A stretch of DNA of 40,115 bases from Magnetococcales bacterium (GTDB lineage Bacteria; Pseudomonadota; Magnetococcia; Magnetococcales; JADFYX01), in assembly GCA_015231305.1 (NCBI GenBank), contig JADGBW010000018.1:1-40115 (forward strand), written 5' to 3'. This document shows positions 25,430 through 31,440 of the stretch, piece after piece. Position numbers and translations under genes: made by a program. The notes under the pieces are model-generated. The model made no database searches. It had not been told where the DNA came from and worked only from the letters and a program-made list of their open reading frames with translations. How positions within the stretch are numbered: position 1 is the stretch's first letter; each line of letters starts with the position of its first letter.

Positions 25430-26116
25430 ATGCGAATAACACGTTTTATAACAGTTTTTATTATAGCATCAGCCCTAGCACTGTTTCTGAACTATCAGAT
25501 CTACGGAGATATATTTTCAGATAGGGCATTAGACCGTATGGGCTATGCTATGGGGTCTGTTATAATTTTAAGTTGGTTGTTATCTTCAAGGTTAAGCGGT
25601 GGAATTTTTAAAAAGATAAAACAATTTGGTGGCTGGCTGTTTTTTCTTTTTATTATCATAGCACTATATAGTTTTCGTGGTGAACTTGGGGTAGTAAAAA
25701 ACCGGGTAATAGCTGCGGTTCTTCCCCAAGTTGGTTTTTCAGCAAAACCAGGCACAATGAGTTTCTATCGTTCTTCAAACGGTCATTTTCATATAGAAGC
25801 TTTGATAAACGGAAAAAAGGTGCGTTTTTTGGTTGATACAGGAGCTAGTGATATAGTTATTGCTCCACATTTAGCAAGATCATTAGGTTTTAACCTAAAC
25901 CAAGACGATTTTACCAAGGTTTATTATACAGCAAATGGTATGGGACGAGGTGCTCCTGTAACTATGAAAATATTTAAAGTTGGTAAGTTAACCATGAACA
26001 ACCTACCAGCAAGTATAAATGGAGCTGAAATGCAAACTTCTCTTTTGGGTATGCGGTTTTTTAACCGTTTAAAGAGTTATCAAGTTGAAGGAGAGGTGCT
26101 CACAATAAATTGGTAG
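25430..26116 (+). CDS. Membrane-anchored retropepsin-like aspartyl protease (TIGR02281 type)
   Basis: A 228-aa protein. Hydrophobic segments at about 5-22, 40-52 and 67-81 anchor it in the membrane. The C-terminal domain is a single-lobed aspartyl protease with the active-site motif FLVDTGASDIVIA (D136). The downstream 'LNNLPASING ... LLGMRFFNRLKSYQVEG' resembles TIGR02281 clan AA proteins of alphaproteobacteria. Such enzymes act as dimers; the substrate is unknown here. It follows the helicase by 69 bp and converges with a minus-strand secreted protein across 27 bp. Confidence 0.87.
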   Translation: MRITRFITVFIIASALALFLNYQIYGDIFSDRALDRMGYAMGSVIILSWLLSSRLSGGIFKKIKQFGGWLFFLFIIIALYSFRGELGVVKNRVIAAVLPQVGFSAKPGTMSFYRSSNGHFHIEALINGKKVRFLVDTGASDIVIAPHLARSLGFNLNQDDFTKVYYTANGMGRGAPVTMKIFKVGKLTMNNLPASINGAEMQTSLLGMRFFNRLKSYQVEGEVLTINW

Positions 26117-26143
26117 CATTATTATGTTATTTTTTTAGTATTA

Positions 26144-26611
26144 TTATTTAGCAGGTATACAGCACTTTTCTAAATTATCCATAAAATAAACAACTTTCCA
26201 GCCATCTGCATGATATTGAAGGGTCGTTTCTTGTCTATGAGGTACTGTTGCAAGGTCACTAGACCCTTTAATTTTATTACGTGCTAACAGCACCCCCATA
26301 ACATTAACTTCATCTTGTTGTTTAGATATAGTTTCACCAACAATTATTATTTCAATTTCTTGGGGTATAGGGTTGGTTTTACCTTTGCTTGCTAGGTACT
26401 GTTTACGGCGTACAGTTCTAAGAGCTTTGCCTTTTGCTAATGTTGTGGCTTCTGTAAGATTTTCCATAATCATGGCTGTAGCAAATTGTTTGTATATTTC
26501 TACTGCATTTACAATTTTTGTTGCTTTATCATTAGCTTGTAATGTAGAGGTGTGGAATATATATATTATAACTACAAACAAGAAACAGACTCTTGCATAA
26601 CAATTTTTCAT
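26144..26611 (-). CDS. Small exported protein of unknown function
   Basis: Not recognised. The 155-aa product has a clear Sec signal peptide (FLFVVIIYIFHTSTLQA, cleavage likely after LQA), so it acts outside the cytoplasm. The mature ~130 residues are rich in charged residues. 'LQYHADGWKVVYFMDN' near the end resembles the last strands of NTF2-like/lumazine-binding (DUF4878-type) folds, but this is weak. It ends LEKCCIPAK, with an adjacent Cys pair. AAAGGA precedes the ATG. It follows the SCO1 gene by 39 bp on the same strand, so cotranscription is likely and a periplasmic redox or copper context is possible. Confidence 0.65.
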   Translation of the reverse strand: MKNCYARVCFLFVVIIYIFHTSTLQANDKATKIVNAVEIYKQFATAMIMENLTEATTLAKGKALRTVRRKQYLASKGKTNPIPQEIEIIIVGETISKQQDEVNVMGVLLARNKIKGSSDLATVPHRQETTLQYHADGWKVVYFMDNLEKCCIPAK

Positions 26612-26650
26612 TTATCGTCCTTTAACCAATAACAACCTACATAAGTAGAA

Positions 26651-27262
26651 TTATTCTTTAGCAAGGTGACTTTCAATGCTATTAATAACCTCTTCTATTT
26701 GGGGAGCATGACCAAAAATTTCTATTATTCTTCCTTTAGGATCAACAAAATATGTGTTTGAGGAGTGGTCAACTGAATAGTCTGTTTTGTCTTTGGGGTT
26801 AATTTCAGCTTTGGCAAAATATACTCCAAAGGTTTTTGCTGCTCGGCTGGCCTCTTCTACAGACCCAGTTAGCCCTACTAAACTTGGGTGGAACATATCT
26901 GTATACTCTTTTATGTATTCTACAGTGTCACGTTCTGGATCAATGGATATAAAAAGAGGCAGAATTTTATCAAGCGACTTTTTAGCAAGTCCATCTAAAG
27001 ACTGAGCTATTATGCCAAGACTGGTTGGGCATATGTCAGGGCAATAGGTATAGCCAAAATAGATTAATAAATACTTACCTTTATAGCCTTTTAAGGTAAC
27101 TCTTTTACCGGTTTCATCAACAAGTGAAAAATCGCCTTTTATTGGTATAGGGTGGTTGCTGCCTGCATTTGCAATGTTAGTGTTAATTATATAACAAAAC
27201 ATTGTTAAAATAAAAAAAGTAAACTTTATAATGCTATGTTTGGGAGTTGTGTTATTTGACAT
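26651..27262 (-). CDS. SCO1/SenC-family copper/thiol protein
   Basis: Thioredoxin-fold protein that delivers copper to, or reduces, the CuA site of cytochrome oxidase. The track begins at 27301, but the ATG at 27262 (MSNNTTPKHS) follows GGAG and directly precedes the membrane segment FTFFILTMFCYIINT, so it is preferred; this gives 203 aa. The copper-binding CxxxC is in YCPDICPTS (C74, C78) and the distal His in YSVDHSSNTYFVDP (H166). The FISIDPERDT block is typical. It is anchored in the inner membrane with the domain in the periplasm. An unknown exported protein follows in the same operon, and a PCuAC lipoprotein is encoded just upstream. Confidence 0.93.
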   Translation of the reverse strand: MSNNTTPKHSIIKFTFFILTMFCYIINTNIANAGSNHPIPIKGDFSLVDETGKRVTLKGYKGKYLLIYFGYTYCPDICPTSLGIIAQSLDGLAKKSLDKILPLFISIDPERDTVEYIKEYTDMFHPSLVGLTGSVEEASRAAKTFGVYFAKAEINPKDKTDYSVDHSSNTYFVDPKGRIIEIFGHAPQIEEVINSIESHLAKE

Positions 27263-27430
27263 GATAAATAATTGCTCCAAAGATAAACTTCCCATAGTCA
27301 ATTATTAACCAAAAAACCGTGGGAGTGAGCTTGCTTACTAATATTTATGATACCATACCATTTTAATAAGCAAGTTTTCTTTAACAGATTATGGGTGGTT
27401 TATAGTTGTAAGCACAATAATAATATCTTT

Positions 27431-27489
27431 AAAAAAAAACGGCTGATGCTTATCTTGTGGGGGCAAGGTAAAGCATCAGCCGAAAAGAA
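27431..27489 (-). terminator. Rho-independent terminator of the PCuAC gene
   Basis: A perfect 12-bp stem (27440-27451 with 27471-27482, arm CGGCTGATGCTT) extends further by near-perfect pairing of ATCTTG with CAAGGT. On the minus strand it is followed by a run of nine Ts (27439-27431). Confidence 0.88.
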
Positions 27490-27599
27490 GTTGAAATGAT
27501 ATACCTAGTTCTCAATAGTATAAACTACTGCCACTAGGTTTATGGAGGGACCACAAATACCACTACAACTCCTAACTAGATTGTCAGTTTTTATTAGGC

Positions 27600-28118
27600 T
27601 TAATGCATTTTATGCATACCTTCCATGCTGTGTTTATCACCCATAGCACCAGCGGTTTTTACTTCTACTTGTACCTCAATTTTACCAGCTTTTTTAAACT
27701 CCAAAGCTACAGGAAATTTATCGCCTTCTTTGAGAGGGTTATTTAAATTAATAAACATAATATGAAAACCGCCAGGCTTTAGTGCCACTTGTTCATATTT
27801 TGGTAAATTAATATGTTCAACTTTGCGCATTTTCATGATGCCATTTTCATTTAAGTGAGTATGTAACTCGGTACGCTCTGAGACATTAGCACTGGCAGAA
27901 ATAAGTTTGTCGTTATGTATTGTGTGGTTTTTTATGAGCATAAATGCTGCTCCTGCTTTCGCCATGCCAGCAGAAGCTCGTGCCCAAGGCTTTAACACCA
28001 TTATTTTTTTGTGTTTAGACATTTCACAATTAGGCATATTATGACTTGTGGATTGACATCCACTTAAACCAATTATTGCCACAAAAGCCAAAGTAGAAAA
28101 TATCTTTATTCGTTTCAT
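27600..28118 (-). CDS. PCuAC-type periplasmic copper chaperone, lipoprotein
   Basis: A 172-aa exported copper chaperone that hands Cu(I) to SCO1 or the cytochrome oxidase CuA site. The lipobox GLSGC puts the lipidated Cys at 21. The diagnostic H-x10-M-x21-H-x-M copper motif is exactly present: H86, M97, H119 and M121. The family's 'KPWARAS' and 'LKPGGFHIMF' are also seen. A His/Met-rich tail (DKHSMEGMHKMH) can bind extra copper. It ends in its own strong terminator, so it is separate from but neighbouring SCO1, the usual functional partner. Confidence 0.93.
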   Translation of the reverse strand: MKRIKIFSTLAFVAIIGLSGCQSTSHNMPNCEMSKHKKIMVLKPWARASAGMAKAGAAFMLIKNHTIHNDKLISASANVSERTELHTHLNENGIMKMRKVEHINLPKYEQVALKPGGFHIMFINLNNPLKEGDKFPVALEFKKAGKIEVQVEVKTAGAMGDKHSMEGMHKMH

Positions 28119-28320
28119 TTTTTTGCTGTTTCCTTCAAAGTGGTTAGCACATGTATATATCTAATTATATATCATAATATATTGTATATATCATGAATTG
28201 TGCCAATAAATTTGTTTTATAAATCAATGCTGTTTAAATAAGTAACGTAAAAGACTGTGTGAAATGACACATAGTTATGAGTGAAATAACACAAAAACAA
28301 CTTGTAAAGAAATTCAGACA

Positions 28321-28366
28321 AAAAAAAAGCCCCAAGGATAATTAATTCCTTGGGGCTTTTTTTTTA
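28321..28366. terminator. Bidirectional terminator downstream of cold-shock gene
   Basis: Stem AAGCCCCAAGGA (28327-28338) with TCCTTGGGGCTT (28347-28358) and an 8-nt loop, flanked by A8 on the left and T-rich sequence on the right. On the minus strand it terminates the cold-shock gene. Confidence 0.92.
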
Positions 28367-28377
28367 ATAAGTCTGAT

Positions 28378-28590
28378 TTAGATTTTTACAACCGCATCAG
28401 CCTTTGGACCTTTCTCGCCTTGGGCAACACCAAACTCAACCCGTTGGCCTTCTGCTAAAGTTTTGAATCCATCACCCTCAATACTTGTGTGATGAACAAA
28501 TACATCGCCTTTACCGTCGTCACGCTCAATAAAGCCAAATCCTTTGCTGTCGTTAAACCACTTTACTGTCCCATTCTCACGATCTGCCAT
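28378..28590 (-). CDS. Cold-shock domain protein (CspA family)
   Basis: A 70-aa nucleic-acid chaperone. The track ORF extends to 28716, but the true start is ATG 28590 ([20 protein letters not shown]), preceded by GGGGA; the upstream part is leader. RNP1 is KGFGFIE and RNP2 VFVHHTSI; '[20 protein letters not shown]' completes the five-stranded OB fold. A leader of about 110 nt between the predicted promoter and start fits the long 5' UTRs of cspA-type genes. It is followed by a strong terminator, so it is monocistronic. Confidence 0.95.
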   Translation of the reverse strand: MADRENGTVKWFNDSKGFGFIERDDGKGDVFVHHTSIEGDGFKTLAEGQRVEFGVAQGEKGPKADAVVKI

Positions 28591-28708
28591 TGAAATTTTC
28601 CCCACATAAAAGAATAAAAAAGAAGTTAAACAATTTAGCAGAACGTCTAATAGCAACAGACAATCGTCAAGCTCGTATAACACGTGACTGCAAACTTGTT
28701 TCTCAGCT

Positions 28709-28764
28709 TTTATCATTTACAGTAAAGATTTGTCAATAAAAATGTGACGAGACAGCAAATCTTT
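28709..28764 (-). promoter_or_regulatory. Promoter and overlapping inverted repeat upstream of the cold-shock gene
   Basis: On the minus strand TTGACA (28736-28731) and GATAAA (28714-28709) are 16 bp apart. A 9-bp inverted repeat, AAAGATTTG (28724-28732) with CAAATCTTT (28756-28764), overlaps the -35 box. Confidence 0.4.
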
Positions 28765-28786
28765 TGTAAATTATGTGGTGGCTTTT

Positions 28787-29098
28787 TTACATAGATAAAC
28801 GTAACCGTTCAACAGGTTTATCATTTTCTAAATGCTGTTCAAATATTTCTTGTACATCCTCTGGCTTTACCCCTTTGTACCAAACTCCTTCTGGGTAAAC
28901 CACCATTGTTGGGCCTTGGTCACAAGGACCCATACAGAAAGTACCAGTGACCTGAATTTTACCAAATAGGTCACGTTTTTCCATCTCACCCATCATCGAT
29001 TCATAAACACTAGCAGCACCAGAACCACCACACGAACCCCGTGGATGTCCTTCTGGACGTTGATTCATACAGACAAATACATGATGTTTTGGATTCAC
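28787..29098 (-). CDS. Thioredoxin-like [2Fe-2S] ferredoxin
   Basis: A 103-aa electron carrier. It begins at GTG 29098, with AAGGA upstream. The four cluster ligands are C10, C23, C55 and C59 (VFVC, GSCGGSGA, GTFCMGPCDQGP), the pattern of thioredoxin-like ferredoxins related to NuoE and Shethna/Azotobacter-type proteins. It lies 61 bp after the superoxide reductase gene on the same strand and is the last gene of the apparent prx-sor-fdx operon. Superoxide reductase needs an external electron donor, and this ferredoxin is a plausible one (inference). Confidence 0.88.
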   Translation of the reverse strand: MNPKHHVFVCMNQRPEGHPRGSCGGSGAASVYESMMGEMEKRDLFGKIQVTGTFCMGPCDQGPTMVVYPEGVWYKGVKPEDVQEIFEQHLENDKPVERLRLSM

Positions 29099-29159
29099 GA
29101 AAAATTTCCTTTTCTAATAAAATATTTAATTATCAGGTAAGATAGTTTTTATATATCTA

Positions 29160-29549
29160 TTAAGCAACGGTAACTTCAACAGGGTCACATTCCCAAAGAC
29201 CATGTTTTGTGCAATAAGATAGAGCAGTTAAAGTCATTTTTTCGCCACTAGGAATAATATTAAAAGTTACTTCAGCTTGGTTTTTCTCGCCTTGACCACC
29301 CATTGTGCCAGAAACAAAACTTGCTTCAGCTAGTAGGGTTGTTTCATTAAATAGTTGCATTGATTTAATGAAGTGGTCTGTATCGTCTGGGTGGCTATAC
29401 TCTTTACCCATGCGAACTGTTACAGGAAATTTCTCTCCTGCTTTTGCTTGTGAAGCACACTCGATGAAAGGTGAGTGACGGTCGATGTAATCTTTTTTAG
29501 CTTCTTTATCGACATCAGAAATATCTACGTAGCGGTTAATCTGTGGCAT
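29160..29549 (-). CDS. Class II superoxide reductase (neelaredoxin type)
   Basis: Reduces superoxide to hydrogen peroxide at a non-haem Fe(His)4Cys centre, without making oxygen. The 129-aa protein lacks the desulforedoxin domain, so it is the one-iron class II type. Predicted ligands are H25 (DRHSPFIE), H53 (YSHPDD), H59 (DHFIK), C113 and H116 in SYCTKHGLWE. The canonical signatures read EKHxP and CNxHGxW; here they are DRHSP and CTKHGLW. The catalytic Glu-Lys pair is thus replaced by Asp-Arg. It sits between peroxiredoxin and ferredoxin genes (51- and 61-bp gaps), completing a superoxide-to-water route. Such enzymes are typical of anaerobes and microaerophiles. Confidence 0.85.
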   Translation of the reverse strand: MPQINRYVDISDVDKEAKKDYIDRHSPFIECASQAKAGEKFPVTVRMGKEYSHPDDTDHFIKSMQLFNETTLLAEASFVSGTMGGQGEKNQAEVTFNIIPSGEKMTLTALSYCTKHGLWECDPVEVTVA

Positions 29550-29600
29550 TTTATATTCTCCAGTTATTTGACAGTTTATTCAGAAATATGATTTTGAATA

Positions 29601-30200
29601 TTATAGATCAACCGCATTTGCTGTTAGATATTCAGCAACACCTTCGGTGGAACCTTTCATTCCTGGCTTACCTTTGTTCCAACCAGCAGGACAAACTTCA
29701 CCATGCTCTTCTGTAAATTGTAGTGCATCAATCATACGTAGCATTTCATCAATGTTACGGCCTAATGGTAGGTCATTTACTACTTGATGACGAACAATGC
29801 CTTCTTTGTCAATTAAGAAAGAGCCACGTAGTGCAATGCCAGGGCCAAAAAGTAGATCGTAATCTGTAGTTATTTGTTTTGAAATGTCAGCTACTAGTGG
29901 GTACTGAACATCACCAATTCCGCCATCGTTTATTGCAGTTTTTTTCCAAGCAAGATGAGAAAAATGGGAGTCGATAGAAACACCAACAACTTCAACACCG
30001 CGACTTTTAAACTCTTGTAGACGGTGATCAAAAGCGATGATTTCTGAAGGGCAAACAAATGTGAAATCTAAAGGGTAGAAAAACAAGACAACATATTTGC
30101 CTTTGCAGTCAGATAGTTTAAAATCTTCTTTAAAGCTATTGTCTGGCATTACAGCAGTGGCAGTAAAGTCTGGGGCTGGCTTGGTAACAAGTACACTCAT
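29601..30200 (-). CDS. Typical 2-Cys peroxiredoxin (AhpC/Prx1 type)
   Basis: Reduces hydrogen peroxide and organic peroxides. The track begins at 30347, but ATG 30200 (MSVLVTKPAPDFTATAVMPD) follows GGAG by six bases and matches the family start; this gives 199 aa. The peroxidatic cysteine C50 is in FTFVCPSEI and the resolving cysteine C170 in GEVCPAGWNKG. DGGIGDVQYPL is the GGLG-type loop associated with overoxidation sensitivity in Prx1 proteins. It is first in the operon with superoxide reductase and ferredoxin, so it can remove the peroxide that superoxide reductase makes. The reductant is not encoded nearby. Confidence 0.95.
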   Translation of the reverse strand: MSVLVTKPAPDFTATAVMPDNSFKEDFKLSDCKGKYVVLFFYPLDFTFVCPSEIIAFDHRLQEFKSRGVEVVGVSIDSHFSHLAWKKTAINDGGIGDVQYPLVADISKQITTDYDLLFGPGIALRGSFLIDKEGIVRHQVVNDLPLGRNIDEMLRMIDALQFTEEHGEVCPAGWNKGKPGMKGSTEGVAEYLTANAVDL

Positions 30201-30295
30201 TTTGATCTCCAATTTATTAAAAGGTATAGTAGTTAAACGTAGCTTTATGCAACAAGGCAATAACAACAACGTTTTATTTATAATTAATTTACGGC

Positions 30296-30323
30296 AATAT
30301 ACATTATTTCCACTTTCAGTCAA
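30296..30323 (-). promoter_or_regulatory. Promoter candidate for the prx-sor-fdx operon
   Basis: Minus-strand TTGACT (30323-30318), a 16-bp spacer and TATATT (30301-30296), about 95 bp before the prx start. Confidence 0.45.
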
Positions 30324-30365
30324 CCAGAAATAATGATATACAAACAATAAAGTTGCTGTGTCATC

Positions 30366-30412
30366 TTTAAAGGTATATTTACTTATTTTAAAGGGATTAT
30401 GATACCTTTAAA
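30366..30412. promoter_or_regulatory. 11-bp perfect inverted repeat between prx operon and bolA
   Basis: TTTAAAGGTAT (30366-30376) and ATACCTTTAAA (30402-30412) are perfect inverted copies separated by 25 bp. They lie 43-89 bp upstream of the predicted prx -35 box, a position suited to an activator. The regulator is unknown; it does not match a classical PerR box. Confidence 0.45.
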
Positions 30413-30636
30413 ACGTACATGTAAACTACCAATTTTTTACATTAACAAAAACTAGCTCATATGTTTTAAGTATTATAGGTATTATATCTTAAAAATTTGT
30501 TTTGCAAAGGAAGATATTATTTTGTGTTCCGATTTTAATACCCAACACTAAATGAAGATAATTCTTTTTTAATTCAAATACTAAAGGTAAATTACTGACT
30601 TAAAAAGTTTGAGAAAATAACAGGAAATTTTTAAAA

Positions 30637-30873
30637 ATGGAAACAGAAAAACTGCAAGAGATAATAGCAAACGGTATAGAGCATGAATATTTAAAGTTAA
30701 ATGGAGATGGTCGACATTTTGACTTAACCATAGTTAGTGCTGCATTTAACGGTTTGGGTAAAATTCAGCAACATCAGTTGATCTATAAAGTTCTAGGTGA
30801 CTTGATGAAAGAAGATGTTCACGCTTTAAACATGAAAACATTTACCCCAGAAGAATGGGCTGAGAAAAACTAA
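30637..30873 (+). CDS. BolA-family protein
   Basis: A 78-aa BolA/YrbA-type protein (METEKLQEIIANGIEHEYLK). The conserved 'FDLTIVSAAFNGLGKIQQHQLIYKVLGDLM' contains the H in QQHQ that ligates a [2Fe-2S] cluster shared with a monothiol glutaredoxin, and 'HALNMKTFTPEEW' is the standard ending. AGGA precedes the start. It is followed after 31 bp by the CGFS glutaredoxin, its known partner, so the pair forms an iron-sulfur/iron-signalling module. It diverges from the peroxide/superoxide operon. Confidence 0.92.
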   Translation: METEKLQEIIANGIEHEYLKLNGDGRHFDLTIVSAAFNGLGKIQQHQLIYKVLGDLMKEDVHALNMKTFTPEEWAEKN

Positions 30874-30904
30874 TTTTATAATAATTTTACAGGAGATCCT
30901 CTAG

Positions 30905-31222
30905 ATGGGCGACATAAACGCAAAGATTAAAGAGCAAATTACAACAAACAACATTGTATTATATATGAAGGGCAGCCCTATTTTTCCCCAGTGCGGCTTT
31001 TCCGGTCGTGCAGCTGATCTGTTAAAACAGTGTGGAGCAAAAGATTATCTTTCAGTTGATATTCTGCAAGACCCTGAGATGAGAGAGGGAATTAAAGAGT
31101 TCTCTAACTGGCCCACAATACCACAACTCTATGTTAAAGGTGAGTTTATTGGTGGTTCTGATATTATGATTGAGTTGTTTGAGTCAGGTAAACTAAAAGC
31201 TCTAGTAGAAACTGCTCTTTAA
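30905..31222 (+). CDS. grxD: Monothiol CGFS glutaredoxin (Grx4 type)
   Basis: A 105-aa Fe-S cluster carrier. The active site is CGFS (30-33) in FPQCGFSGRAADLL, and 'NWPTIPQLYVKGEFIGGSDI' holds the glutathione-binding residues (TIP, GGSD). The family binds a glutathione-ligated [2Fe-2S] cluster as a homodimer or with BolA. A strong GGAG lies before the ATG. The bolA-grxD order is widespread in proteobacteria. An unusual long hairpin lies about 50 bp after the stop. Confidence 0.96.
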   Translation: MGDINAKIKEQITTNNIVLYMKGSPIFPQCGFSGRAADLLKQCGAKDYLSVDILQDPEMREGIKEFSNWPTIPQLYVKGEFIGGSDIMIELFESGKLKALVETAL

Positions 31223-31271
31223 TAGAATAATTTTCCAAAAACTGTTAGTACTGGTTTGTCTACAGGGGTGA

Positions 31272-31314
31272 CTAGCTTGCAAACAATTAAAGACCTTAAT
31301 TATTTGTAAGCTAG
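31272..31314. other. Long 19-bp stem, 5-nt loop hairpin between grxD and batD
   Basis: The arms 31272-31290 and 31296-31314 are inverted copies with only two differences: one gives a G-U pair and the other a mismatch on the plus strand, and the reverse on the minus strand. The loop is AGACC. No T run follows on either strand, so it is not a standard terminator; it may still end the convergent bolA-grxD and Bat transcripts or protect a 3' end. Confidence 0.55.
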
Positions 31315-31440
31315 CTCGCCTTAAGCACTATAGATTCAACAGTAGTAAGCACTCTTTTCTTATACAACCATAATGGTTGATCATTTCAGAATATCAGGGG
31401 AAAGTCATAAACCTAAAAGGTTACAGTGTTTTTTACTGGT

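Noticed and set aside
28591-28716. N-terminal extension of the cold-shock protein (track start 28716)
   Set aside because: CspA proteins start at MADREN-type sequence; a good GGGGA site precedes ATG 28590 and the extension is non-conserved, leader-like sequence.
30201-30347. 49-aa N-terminal extension of the peroxiredoxin
   Set aside because: GGAG precedes ATG 30200, the extension does not look like a signal peptide, and it would cover the predicted promoter.
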